Below, one piece after another: positions 46,002 through 56,983 of a DNA stretch of 64,000 nt. Position 1 is the stretch's first letter. Each line of letters opens with the position of its first letter. The DNA is taken from positions 176,501 to 240,500 of the forward strand of contig JAUDYN010000011.1 in assembly GCA_030407005.1 (NCBI GenBank). The letters are read 5' to 3'. Below the pieces are notes generated by a model. It was not told where the DNA came from. It saw nothing but the letters and a program-made list of their open reading frames with translations, and did not search any database. The DNA is from Desarmillaria ectypa. Taxonomy: Eukaryota > Basidiomycota > Agaricomycetes > Agaricales > Physalacriaceae. A program made the translations under genes and the position numbers.

Positions 46002-48521
46002 CTCCCCCTCAATTCCAAGCTCCTAGAACACCTGCAGATAGATATTCATATAATGGTCTTGGTAGCCCTTTAGTGAATATATCTGCTAAGTTCTCCTCTG
46101 ATGTGCAGTGCTGAACTTTGACTTCATTTGAAGCCATGTGCTTGCAAATAAAGTGGTGCCGTATGTCTATGTGCTTCGATTGCACGTGGAATATGGGGTT
46201 CTCAGCGAATTTGATTGCTGACTGATTGTCAATGAAAATAGTGGTTGCACCATCAGGTGGCAATCCTAATTCGGTTAAAATTGCCTGCAACCATATTACT
46301 TCTTAGGTTGTTTGCAAAAGGGCCATATATTCTGCCTTCATAGTGGATAGAGCTACAGTGGGCTGTTTCTTTGAACTCCAAGTAACAGCTCCCCCTGCAT
46401 AGATACAGATATAACCAGATGTTGATCTTCTATCTGTCCTGTCTTCTCCCCAGTCTGAATCTGAGTAAGATATCAGTTCATCTGTAGTCCCTCCATATGT
46501 GATACCAAAATCCAGAGTCTCCTTCAAGTAACAGCAAACTCATTTCAGAGCTGTGACATGCTCAGCGGCTGGATTTTGTATATATTTTCTCAATTCCATG
46601 ACAGCATGTGCAATGTCAGGCTGAGATCCATTGGCTGCATACATCAGAGATCCGACACCAGTATGGTAATATTGCCTGGTGGCTGTGTCAGTGCTCCAGG
46701 GATTATCTTCAGGGATTTTCTCTAGCTATACATTTGGGTCCATAGGCATTTTGACTGGTTTGCAGTCTTTCATGCCCATTTGCTCGAGTACCTTCAAAAT
46801 ATATGCCTTCTGGGATAAGGTAATAGTACCCTTCTTCCAATTCCTGTCTATCTTCATGCCCAATATGTATTGAATCTCCCTCATGTCTGTAACATTTAGC
46901 TTCTTCTTAAGCTCTTCCTTCATAATAGACATGGTTTCATCATCTGGGGCAAGCAGTGTCATGTCATCTACATGCACAGCTACAATTATAGGACCAGAAT
47001 CCATCTGTCTGATATACACACATTGATTGCTAATCAATCTTGTGTATCTGAGTCCCAAAAAGGTAGCATTTAATTTCTTGTTCTAAACTCGGCCAGATTG
47101 CTTGAGTCCATATAATGTCAACTTGAGGTGTGCCACCTTGCCACTCCCATCAGAATATTCGGGTGGCTGTGCCATATAAATAGATTCATTGAGCTTTCCA
47201 TTTAAGTAGGCTCCAATGATATTCATTCCATAAATAATCAGGTTTCTTTGTGCAGCAATGGCTATAAATAGGCAGAATATGTCCAGCCTAACTACAGGTG
47301 CATATGTCTCAAAGAAATCAATTCCAGGTTTCTGTGAAAATCCTTTTGCAATGAGTCTGGCTTTGTGCCTGGTGATTTTCCCATCACTATCTCTTTTCAG
47401 CCTGTAGGTCCACTTGCAATCAACAAGCGACCTATCCTGAGGTAATTCTTCCAGCTGCCATGTGCCTAGAGAAGTCAATAGATTATATTCTTCATCCATT
47501 GCTTTCTTCCAATGATGCCAATCTGGCCTTGTTTTAGCTTCTTCAAGGCTTAATGGCTCATCACTGAGGTTATCTGCAGTCTCCAGTGGTTCCTTTATTA
47601 CTTCCTGCTGCTTCTCTGGCAATTTTGTGCCTTGTGAGGCTGGATTATTAAGGAACCAGTAACTTGGTGGGGCTACTGATGCAATCTGGACTGATTTGTC
47701 ATGTGGCTGAATCACCTTCCCATGCCATACAGGTAACTTTGATTTGGTTGCTGGGTCATCAAGGGGCATTTCCCCTTTTGTTTCAGCATTCCCGGCACCT
47801 GTGGATTTGTCCAAAATATCATCATTTCTATCCAGAATCTGCTTGACTTTGCTCCCTAACTCCCCCTCAAGCAGTGGAGGATGGGACACAATGTATTCAT
47901 CATTGTTAGCATTTAGAATGCTCTCTTCAGGGAATATAACATTTCTTGAGGTCTGAATCTGCCTAGTCTGTGAGTTGTAGTATCTCCAGGCTCTTGATTC
48001 ATCTGTAAGACCTGTAAAGATAAATTCCCTTGATTTTGGGTCGAGTTTTGACCTTTTGTTATCCTGTTGCAACACCCAGCACTTTGTTCTGAATTCCTGG
48101 AGTGTTGAAATATCTGGTTTTGTTTCACAAAACACTTCTTCTGGGGTTAGATCATTTCTGATAGCCCTGGTTGGTGATTGGTTCTTCAAATATGTGGCAT
48201 ATGCCACTGCCTCGGGCCATAAAAATTTTGGCAGGTGATGTTCTTCTAGCATGGCACGAGCATACTCCACAAGAGTCTGATTGACTCTCTTGGCAACTCC
48301 ATTTTGGGATGGAGAATATGTGGCAGTCAGTTCCAACTGGATGCCATTGCTCTGGAGGTATTCCTTCACCTCCTCATTGATATATTCCTTCCCATTATCA
48401 ATCCTCATAAACTTCAGATCCCTTCCAGTGTGAACTTTGATGTATTTTTGGTACTGCTGAATCTTCTTTTGGATTTCTGTACCCTGTTTTGACTTCAGAA
48501 AATACAACATTGTCCTCCAGG
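46002..48521 (-). pseudogene. Copia pol, C-terminal part: integrase core, reverse transcriptase, RNase H
   Basis: Reading leftward from the gypsy insertion site, the integrase core continues with FMRIDNGKEYINEEVKEYL, then SQNGVAKRVNQTLVEYARAM. In this motif the third catalytic residue of copia integrases is normally Glu (NGVAER); here it is Lys. Next come ATRPDWHHWKKAM-like residues and the RT blocks DRSLVDCKWTYRLKRDSDGK and IGAYLNGKLNESIYM. A TAG follows QSGRV; the RT catalytic VHVDDMTLLAPD lies at about 46,970. The RNase H part has YSDSDWGEDRTDRRSTSGY, STMKAEYMALL and IDNQSAIKFAENPIFHVQSK, ending near 46,009. At least four in-frame stops show it is inactive. Confidence 0.85.
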
Positions 48522-48943
48522 TGTTAGGTACCGACTTGGGCACGTGACTTGGGGCAGTCAGCTGATCTCTCTGGGCCATTATGCATTTGAACAATCACCC
48601 AAATGAGAGATTGAAGCCAATAGCCTTCTGTGTTGTGCAAACAAGAAGTATATGATGTTAATTTAAACAAGAGATAGGGTACAATGGTCTAGTGTACTCT
48701 GTTTATATAGTATTTCTACGGCGTTATATTTAGATGAAACGCTACAGTCCATGCACAAATGGTGTCGAAGTAGGACGATCTGGGAGGATCATAGAACCAA
48801 TGGAGAGCATCTGGGGTGACAGATGGTGAGAATGAGGGTTGTAGCTGGCGAATAGCTGGATATGAGTTGGTTTATGGATAAGATTAGATGGATGAGTCAT
48901 GGATATGACTTGGATAAGATAAGATAATGGAAAAATCGTAACA
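48522..48943 (-). repeat. Gypsy 3' LTR
   Basis: 422 bp. Flanked on its inner side by the purine tract (minus strand AAGGGGGTAA, 48,944-48,953). Confidence 0.93.
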
Positions 48944-48975
48944 TTACCCCCTTGTTAAAGCAGTTGTCCTGACTG

Positions 48976-51900
48976 CTAGGTCTCTTCCAAAGGGGTGTCG
49001 AATTGTGTTGCGATTTGACTGATCCAGTACTGATCAATCAGCTTCTTCCATATTTCTTCATTTGGATTGATAATCCACTTGGTATATCCGTCTTTTCTTT
49101 TGGCGAGGTAGGCTACATTGCCGTGTTCCAAGTATTCGTGGTCCAGTATTTTGACCACTATCTTCTTGGTTGCGATTTTTGGAGTGTATACAGTGCAGTT
49201 TACGCTAGCCTGGTACTCTTGGATCGCTTCCAAGGCATTCATCATTTCGTTTTCTCGAACCCATGAGTTGTGTTCACGAGTCCATCCTTTCCATTTGACT
49301 AGGTAATCTGTGACTTTCCTAGATGGTTGTCCTCGCTTGGATCATACCTTTCTGGTGCACAAATCCAAGACTTCTTCGATTTCATATTCTTCTTGACCAT
49401 TGATGAGGTCTGGAGGAGGAGGCGGCGGTTGTTCTTGATTCATGAATGAGGGTGCAACGTATGGAGTCAACAGTTTCTCATTGAATCGGGGGTGAATCTT
49501 CCAATGTGGTGGCAACTTCAACTTGTACGCTGCTGCTCCTGATTTCTCTATAATTTCAAATGGTCCCATTTGTTTATCGTCGAGCTTTTTCTTTGGTCAT
49601 GGAAGATGAAGGTTGGCGGTGTCAAGCCATACCTTATCTCTGATCTGGTACTCTCTTTGAGTCTGTTTCCTTTTGTCGTATTGTGCTTTCATTTGCACCG
49701 CAGCCTTTTCTAATGCTTCATGAACCTCCTTATGGACCTTGGCCATAGTTTCCATGAAGTCGACAGCTGCAGGATTTGTGAAGCTGGTTTTCTGTATCAA
49801 CTCAGGAATGAGTCAAGGATTTCATCCGTATAGGACCATGAAAGGACTTTTGCCCATGGCCGAGTGAACTCGGTTATTGTGGGCAAATTCTGCTAGTGGT
49901 AGCCATGCTACCCAGTCAGTCTGTCGATGATTGACAAAGATACAGAGGTATTTTTCTACCTCCTGGTTGACTCTCTCTGTCTGTCTGTCTGTCTGTGGGT
50001 GATATGCCATGGATGCATTCTGGGTGATGTTCAGCATTTGGTATAGTTCCTTCATGAATGCTGAGATGAATTGAGGTCCTCTATCTGAGATGACCACTTG
50101 TGGCATTCCATGCTTCGCATATACGTGGTTGTGAAGTATTAATGCCCATCCTTCTGCAGATAACTCCTCATTCCATGGGATCAGGAGGATGTTCTTGGAA
50201 AAATGATCTATGATGACCAGTAGAGCGTCAAATCCATCTGACTCGGGGAGTCCAGTGATCATGTCGACTGAGATATGTGTCCATGGCATATCGGGAATTG
50301 TGTTAGGATGAAGAGGTGCAGCCTTGGCCTGCGTATCACTCTTTGTTCTTTGACAAGTCTCACATCCTTTGATGTACGACTCTACATCCTTCTTCATCTT
50401 CAGCCACCAGTACTCGCAAAGTATGAGCTCCTTGGTTTTGGCAATTCTGGGGTGTCTGGCAGTAATGTGATCATGGAATTGTGCAATGATCTCACCTCGT
50501 AGCATAGAGTCATTGGGAATGTAGATTCGTCCATCATACCACAGGACTTCGCTTTCTTGTGTGATTCCTCGTTCGTGGTTGAGGGATTTCTCGATTCCCT
50601 GGTCCCACTGTTCCTTCTGCTTCGTTGCATCTCTTATACGCGTGATCCTTTCTTCAGCTGTTGGTAATACCAACACTTGGAAGTGTTCCAGGGATAAAAC
50701 GACAACATCTTGATTGTCTTCTTTTCCCTGATCGTGATCGTCTCGTCTGCTGAGAAGATTGGCCTTCTGATTAGCAGTTCCAGCTTTATGTTGAAGAATA
50801 AAGTGGTACTCTGCTAGTTCGGTGACCCATCGAGCTTGTCGACGATTCAACTTCTGGGGTTTCTGGAAGTATTGGAGGTTCTGGTGGTCAGTCCAGATCT
50901 CAACAGTCTCTTTGGTGCCCATGAGATAATGGCGCCATTCTTCTAATGCCAACATGATGGCTAGCAACTCCTTGTCGTAGATTTCATAACTTTGTTTGGT
51001 GACAGTGAGTGCTTTTGACATGAAGGTGACTGGTCTCCATCTGCCTTCCTTTTCTTGGCTTAGGACAGCACCAATGGCTCCATCACTGGTGTCGGCTTCG
51101 ACTCGGAACTTTCCATTGTCCGAAGGGATTGTAAGAACAACGTTTGTTGTCATCAACTTCTTGAGTTGATTAAATGCTTGTTCTTGTTCTGATCCCCACT
51201 TCCAGTCTACCTTTCCGGTTAACTGGGTAAGGGGACACACTATCTTGGAGTAGTCTTTGATGAACTTTCGGTAGAAGTTCGTGAATCCCAAAAAGGACTG
51301 TAGCTCCTTCTTCTTTGTTGGGGTTGGCCATTCTGCTATTCCCACAATTTTGATAGGGTCCATGCGAATGGTGTCTTCGCTGATAATAACCCCTAGGTAT
51401 TCAGTTTCGAGTACCTCGAATTCGCATTTCTCTGCTTTGAGGAACAGCTTGTTCTCTCGAAGTTGTTGGAGTACTTGTCGTACTATGTCCTGGTGTTCTG
51501 ACAATGATTTGGTGAAAATGAGTATATCATCGAGGTAAATTGTGACTTTTCCTCCGGTGATCAAGTCCTTGAATATGTCATTCATCATCCACTGGAATGT
51601 GGCTGGTGAGTTTGTAAGTCCGAAGAACATAACCGTAGGTTCAAAGAGCCCTCGGTTAGTTCTGAATGTGGCTTTTTCTTCGTCTCCATCTCAAATTCGA
51701 ACATTGTTGTATCCCCAATGGACGTCCAGTTTGGAAAAGTATTTTGCTCCTCTTAACTTGTCGATAAGCTCAGAGATAAGGGGAAGGGGATAATGATTCT
51801 TGATCGTCATTTCGTTCAGTTTTCGGTAGTCCTGAACTGGTCGTAGAGAGCCATCTTTTTTCTTGATGAAGAAAAAGGGAGAGGCGAAAGGGGATTTCGA

Positions 51901-53751
51901 GGGACAGATGCGTCCCGAGTCTAAGTTCTCATCTAAGAACTTGTCCAACTGTTCTTGCTCGTTTCAATTGAGTGGGTAAACCTTACAGTCCAAGGTTGAT
52001 TTCGCGTTTGGGACCAATTCGATTGCATGGTCCCAGGGTCTTCTTTCTGGCAACTCGTCAAAACTTTCTTTAGAGAATAGGTCTCTAAAGCTCTGATACT
52101 GAGGAGGCATGAGCTCCTCAAACGTCTGTTTCAGCTTCTCAGCATTGGCTGCTGCAGCTAGCTCGTTCGCGTGATGAATGGCACGAAGTATGATTTCTTC
52201 TTGCATATTGATGGCAAGAATACTTTCTCCTTTCTCAAGCTCTTTGTCCCATCGATCTTCTTTGTCTGCGTCTGGCAAGGTGAAATAATTTTGGACACAA
52301 TGACATCATCCAAATGTCAATGTCCCTGCCTTCCAGTTGACAAAAGGGTTATGGCATTTAAGCCAGTCATGGCCCAAATATACTGTTTTGGAGCCTAGGT
52401 CAGTGACTGCAAGGTCAATTCGTTTGCTATATCCTCCGATGGTCATTCAGAGTTCTACGAATTCTATCATGTCCCCTGCCTTATTGCATGTTCCATCGGC
52501 ATTATAGACCGGTATAGGGGCTGCGGCCTGTCTGGTGTCCAACCGATATTGCTGGACGTAAGTTTGATTGATAGAGCTGCCTGTGCAGCCACTATCCAAC
52601 AACGCTTGGGTTGTCAATATCTGTTTCCCAGTGCATGGGGAAAGTTAGATGTCTACCAAGAAGTCCCGCCCGGAACTCTTGGTACCATGAATGTACCGAA
52701 TTGGTTCATGCAGTTTGTAGAGCTGTTCTCGGGCTAGGCTCCCTCCCGTCTTTAAGCTTTGAATAAGCTTGTCATCGATTTCTCCAAGTTGTTTGGGATG
52801 TACCCAAATGGAGAGAACCACTTTGGCGATTGCCAAATCCTTGGAGTCACATACTGCATGCATCGTCCAGTCCATTCTGAATGGTCTGAGCCATTGGAAT
52901 TCATTCTGCTTCCCCATGCATTTGGAAGCGTTTGATACCCCCTTGTTAGGATAGGTGTCAGGTTTGACGCTTCCCCTTGCATTTGGAAGGTCAATGGTCT
53001 GTGGTTCTGATGTTCTGGATATCGGGGTACTGGCTTTGGATTGGCTGACTTGCCACATCCTAAAAGCCATATCGTCTTCTTCGTCGGGTACTTCGACGAT
53101 GGTAGTTCTGCTGAAATGCCCCCTTTTTACTGCCTGGGCACTAGCGGAATCCTGTTTCTTTTCCTCGGCCGGCACCACTCGTGATGGAGTTTGAATTTCC
53201 TTGGTCATTGACTCCCAGCTAGTGCCTAAGGCGACCTTCGCACGTTTGTTGATCCTTTGACTTGCTGGCCCAGTTTGGTACTCAGCTTCGTCAAGTTTTC
53301 CACTCCCTGGACTGGTTTGTCCAGGTCATCGGTCCTGGCCTTGGTTAGAGGCACTATCCTGGTCCTCTGCCGACCCTGGCAGAACTGGTGAGCTTGCCCC
53401 GCCATTCGAGGCGGATACTGGGACAGTCAGACTTCTGGGAGGCCCAAAGGAGTCCCGCCTACTGGTCCCTGCTCGTCGCTGTGCACTCAGCGGCATATCC
53501 GGTGAGCTCTGCTCATTGGACTTTGTTGTGGCGCCAACACCACTTGGCAAGTCCCACTCCAGTTCATCAGAGGCTCGGGATTTGTCACTACAGATACTTG
53601 TGTCAGCGTCTTCTAGGAGGATGACATACCTGTTTGTTCTTGATGATTCTTGCTTGGTCTTCGGTTTTGGTGAAGCCAGGGATATATTCTTTTTCATACA
53701 TAATTGTCTATTTTCATAATAATCAGTCCAACCCATGGAAACCAAGGACAC
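48976..53751 (-). pseudogene. Gypsy pol: protease, RT, RNase H, integrase, chromodomain
   Basis: One reading frame from about 53,751 to 48,976, different from gag. In order: a Ser/Pro-rich linker; retroviral-type aspartic protease (LLDSGCTGSSIN, about 52,580); RT ([33 protein letters not shown], catalytic YLDDILIF); RNase H (VEADTSDGAIGAVLSQEK); and integrase with the zinc finger (GCETCQRTK), VDMITGLPESDG, VISDRGPQF and the catalytic Glu of QTERVNQEVE. A GPFEIIEKSGAAAYKLKLP module follows, then a chromodomain (VTDYLVKWKGWTREHNSW). The frame is broken by at least nine TGA codons (for example 51,966-51,964, 51,693-51,691, 49,824-49,822, 49,599-49,597, 49,344-49,342) and one TAA (52,647-52,645). 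Catalytic motifs are otherwise intact. Confidence 0.88.
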
Positions 53752-53795
53752 ACCTTGAGACTTGGGCGTGCAAGGAGAATCGAACCCTTGATGCC

Positions 53796-55085
53796 CTACT
53801 CTTTTACCTCCTCAATCTTGGAGGTGCTTGGCACCACTATGTCAGTGGGCCCCATGTATCTCACAATGTTCTTCTCTTTTCTCATAGGGCAATCCCTGCT
53901 CAGGTGACCCTTTTGATCACACCTGAAGCAGTGCCCCTCAGCTCGTTGCCGGTCCAAGTCCATGGGCTTCCCTGCCCCTCCATATGTTGTCCACTTACTG
54001 GTTCCAGCATCGCAACTGGTTCCTCCACTCCCAGCAGTCGGCTTTGGAGCTGAGGAACTTGTCGCCCCAGCAGTATTCTTGCTGCTGGGCTGCTGTTGTT
54101 GGGGATGCAGGCCCTGCTTCTGGCTGTCCCGAGGCATACTAGTGGTCTGGTCAAAGACCCATTTCCGCTGTCTCTCTTCATACATCTGGAGGATGCATTC
54201 CTTCCACTCTGGATATGAGCATGGAATACTCATGCCCATGTTCGATATGAAGGTCATGTATGAACTAGGCACTCCTAGTCGCACTGCCTTCACCATTGTG
54301 CCGCGTTTGGCCTCATCGGATCTCCAGCCCACTAGCTTGGCTTCTTCTTCCAGCTTCTGGAAGTAGTGGGAGGTGGGCTGTGCTCCCATGTGCAAGTCGA
54401 ACATGCACTTTTCGTGTATTTCCTCGATCATGGGATCTCGGAATTGTCGTGTGACTAGGTCGACAAAGTCGGCCCAGTCGGGATATCGGAAATGGGTAGC
54501 GGTGCCATCAAAGGCATCGTCTACCCAGTATTTGGGTCTCTTGTAGACCCACCAGTCCTTGGTGGCACCCTCGAAATGGGACATTGCAAATAATACCAGG
54601 TGCGACGGCACCTGGAAATAATGTCGGAACACTTTGAAATAGGCAATACAATCGCCTATGAAGCATTCGATATCATCATGATCCCCTTTGAATGGGGTGG
54701 GGACCTTGATGAGGGTTGGCTTGATGCCCAGATAAGGGGCATTAGTGGCGGTGTTCCCAACAGGGTTCGGGATTGGGTCAGGTGGGCCCTGACCAGGGGG
54801 TGGTCTTGGGATCGAGAATCGATCCAGCCTGTACCCTGGGTAGCCTCTTGGCAGTCCCGGCAGTCTTCCCCTTTCTGGCTCCTTCTCCTTCTCTTGAGCC
54901 TTAAGGTATTCTGCCAATGTCTTGCAGGCGGAATCCTCCCTGTCGAGTTCTTCATGCATCTCTGTGATGTGCCGTTCCTTTTCCAGCAACTTGTTCCTCA
55001 TCTGTTGCCGGACTTCTTCTGCCGTGGCAGGGGTTCTTGATGCCCCTGCAGTGGCATTTCCTGCAGGGGCTCCTTCTGCTTCCAT
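53796..55085 (-). CDS. Gypsy Gag, capsid and zinc-knuckle part
   Basis: An open frame of about 430 residues from the ATG at 55,085 to a stop at 53,796. It has a coiled-coil-like charged start (LLEKERHITEMHEELDRED), a Pro-rich linker, and a retrotransposon-gag capsid region (TPFKGDHDDIECFIGDCIAY, WVYKRPKYWVDDAF, FRYPDWADFVDLVTRQFRDP). A Gln/Ser-rich linker and a CCHC zinc knuckle follow (CFRCDQKGHLSRDC, CX2CX4HX4C). This is the only long gypsy frame without stops. The frame is also open upstream of 55,085, so the true start may lie further right. Gag would form the particle that packages the RNA. Confidence 0.85.
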   Translation of the reverse strand: MEAEGAPAGNATAGASRTPATAEEVRQQMRNKLLEKERHITEMHEELDREDSACKTLAEYLKAQEKEKEPERGRLPGLPRGYPGYRLDRFSIPRPPPGQGPPDPIPNPVGNTATNAPYLGIKPTLIKVPTPFKGDHDDIECFIGDCIAYFKVFRHYFQVPSHLVLFAMSHFEGATKDWWVYKRPKYWVDDAFDGTATHFRYPDWADFVDLVTRQFRDPMIEEIHEKCMFDLHMGAQPTSHYFQKLEEEAKLVGWRSDEAKRGTMVKAVRLGVPSSYMTFISNMGMSIPCSYPEWKECILQMYEERQRKWVFDQTTSMPRDSQKQGLHPQQQQPSSKNTAGATSSSAPKPTAGSGGTSCDAGTSKWTTYGGAGKPMDLDRQRAEGHCFRCDQKGHLSRDCPMRKEKNIVRYMGPTDIVVPSTSKIEEVKE

Positions 55086-55181
55086 TTCTTCTCCCACCCC
55101 TGTGAAGAGAAGACTTCCACCCTGATAGGAGTGGTATCCTTGGTGACACGCCCTATGATGCGGGGGCAAGTCAGGAAGTGG

Positions 55182-56500
55182 TCATGGGATTGTGACCAGG
55201 GTATCTGGTGGATGATCTGGATATATTTCATATTGGGGATGATGGTATTCCATCCTGCTGTAGTAACCTGTATCATAGGTTAACGTATTGTACTGGGGCC
55301 TCTGCCCCCAATCACTCCTCTCTTGCCACCTCCAGTCTCCATAAGTGCTGGAGGGTCCTCTCCAGTTCCCGCTGCTCCCCTGGATCTCTGGGCCGAAGCC
55401 CTGGAAATAGATCCCCTGCGGAGGGGCGGAAATTTGACCGGTTGCAGTTGGCGAGTATCCGGTGGTTGACAATGTTGGCCCTAGCGGAGCTGGGCCCATC
55501 GAAGGGAATTCTGATGGGGTCGCCCCTGTTAAGGGCCAACCACTCATCCATCTCGATTCTGGGTTCTTCCCAGAGGTCGTGGGCTTCGACGTCCCTTTGT
55601 CAAACTTCCCATGCTGCGGTCCGGAATGGACCAAAGAGTCTCCGGTCGACCTTGGAGAGGTCAGGCCAGATGAAGTCTTCCCCATGTGGATTGAAGGGGT
55701 CGTCAGTGGCATGGGGAGGGGCCAGGACTGGGGCGTTGTCTCCGATGATGTCGTTGTCAGACTTGTCATCGGAGATCTCGATGATGGGGAGAGAGGAGAG
55801 AGAGATGGACTCTCCTTCCTCTGGCCACTGCTCATGGCCCCAGGGGCTGTAGGGGTGGTTTCGATCCATTCCGGGATCATCAGGGTGACGGGGTCCGGAG
55901 TGGCCAGACCTTCTACTATCGTTGCTGTTGGGCAATGGGGAATCTCACCTCCACTGGGATATGCAGAGGGCAGGAGTTCTTGGACGAGGGGGGGCCAGGG
56001 TATGGGGGCAGGGGTTCATCTAGCACAAGCTGAATGTCCCTCGCATATTCTTGGGCCACCGTGTGGCCTGTTGTTGGTCGCTCCAGTGCGACAGTGGGTC
56101 ATTCCATCTGGTACTAGAGGAGGATGGCTCTCGTGTTGTATGCGCGAGCGGATTCGGCAATCTGGGTCCGAAGTGCTGCGATCCCCAGAGTTGGGGATCC
56201 CAAATCTGAGCTCCCTTCGGAGGAGGCAGCGATTGTGAATCGAGCCCTGGAACAAATGAGTGGAGTTGCCTCTCGTTCTCCCAATCTTGCAGGGGGTATC
56301 CCCCTGGGAACGACATGGATGGGTGTTGGGGCAGGGCGGGGGGATGGGTCACATCATCGGGGCCGCCATTGTCTAAGCAGTGCCCAGATTTCTTCCTCGT
56401 AGATTAATATGGTGAGGACCATAAAGAATGACAAAAGTATGGCACCGCCGATTGCGATGCCAAGAGATACGGTTCGGGGTTCTTTCTTCACCAGGCATGA
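55182..56500 (-). pseudogene. Gypsy Gag N-terminal/leader region, frame-broken
   Basis: Between the 5' LTR and Gag proper, coding-like pieces alternate between frames. A Gly/Ile/Leu-rich hydrophobic stretch (SLGIAIGGAILLSFFMVLTI, about 56,440) is followed by EEEIWALLRQWRP, then QDWENERQLHSFVPGLD, an acidic IEISDDKSDNDIIGDNA piece, FNPHGEDFIWPDLSKVDRRL, and (after a TGA at 55,602-55,600) HDLWEEPRIEMDEWLALNRG. They look like one N-terminal domain broken by frameshifts and a TGA. An overlapping Ser/Thr/Pro-rich frame at 55,880-55,182 is open for 232 codons, but I judge it a shadow. Function unknown. Confidence 0.5.
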
Positions 56501-56543
56501 AGAATTCCTTCTATACGGCTAGCGTATTAGAAGTAAGAAGGTA

Positions 56544-56556
56544 ATCTCTTGTTTAA
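56544..56556 (-). promoter_or_regulatory. Self-complementary primer binding site of the gypsy element
   Basis: The 13 bases next to the 5' LTR read TTAAACAAGAGAT on the minus strand. They are exactly complementary to ATCTCTTGTTTAA inside the LTR (56,710-56,698), which begins 34 bp after a TATATAAA box (56,744-56,737) and is therefore the predicted 5' end of the transcript. This is the arrangement of Tf1/sushi elements, which prime reverse transcription with their own mRNA 5' end instead of a tRNA. Confidence 0.7.
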
Positions 56557-56978
56557 TGTTAGGTACCAACTTGGGCACGTGACTTGGGGCAGTCAGCTGA
56601 TCTCTCTAGGCCGTTACACGTTCGAACAATCACCCAAATGAGAGATTGAAGCCAATAGCCTTCTGTGTTGTGCAAACAAGAAGTATATGATGTTAATTTA
56701 AACAAGAGATAGGGTACAACAGTCTAGTGTACTCTGTTTATATAGTATTTCTATGGCATTATATTTAGATGAAACGCTACAGTCCATGCGCAAATGGTGT
56801 TGAAGTAGGACAATCCGGGAGGATTATAGAACCAATGGAAAGCATCTGGGGTGACAGATGGTGAGAATGAGGGTTGTAGCTGGTGAATAGCTGGATATGA
56901 GTTGGTTTATGGATAAGATTAGATGGATGAGTCATGGATATGACTCAGATAAGATAAGATAATGGAAAAATCATAACA
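56557..56978 (-). repeat. Gypsy 5' LTR
   Basis: 422 bp, promoter side. TATATAAA at 56,744-56,737 on the minus strand and predicted transcript start near 56,710. Confidence 0.93.
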
Positions 56979-56983
56979 CCAGG

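Larger units (their letters stand above)
48522..56978 (-). mobile_element. Full-length Ty3/gypsy chromovirus retrotransposon inserted in the copia element
   Basis: LTRs of exactly 422 bp (48,522-48,943 and 56,557-56,978), each TGTTA to TAACA, enclose 7.6 kb. A perfect 5-bp target duplication CCAGG (48,517-48,521 and 56,979-56,983) lies inside the copia integrase. Removing the insertion plus one copy rejoins the copia frame as FTDEKSW-RTMLYF. Order on the minus strand: leader/Gag N-terminal region, Gag with zinc knuckle, protease, RT, RNase H, integrase, chromodomain, purine tract AAGGGGG and 3' LTR. The chromodomain and self-priming site place it with Tf1/sushi-type chromoviruses. The LTRs differ at about 20 sites, almost all transitions at CpG, so the insertion is not very recent. 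Pol carries many stops, so this copy is inactive. Confidence 0.93.

Noticed and set aside
48976..53751. TGA recoding (read-through or selenocysteine) in gypsy pol
   Set aside because: The many TGAs fit CGA decay at CpG, the LTRs show the same decay, and at least one TAA also breaks the frame.
53755..53845. tRNA-like B box (GGTTCGATTC on the minus strand)
   Set aside because: It lies at the end of the Gag coding region; no matching A box, anticodon arm or acceptor stem could be formed.
55182..55880. Ser/Thr/Pro-rich 232-codon frame as a separate gypsy protein
   Set aside because: It overlaps the better-supported Gag N-terminal frame and has low-complexity composition typical of an off-frame reading.
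55208..56238. Long plus-strand open frames over the gypsy leader and Gag
   Set aside because: They are antisense to Gag pieces with recognisable retroelement content; their openness follows from base composition.
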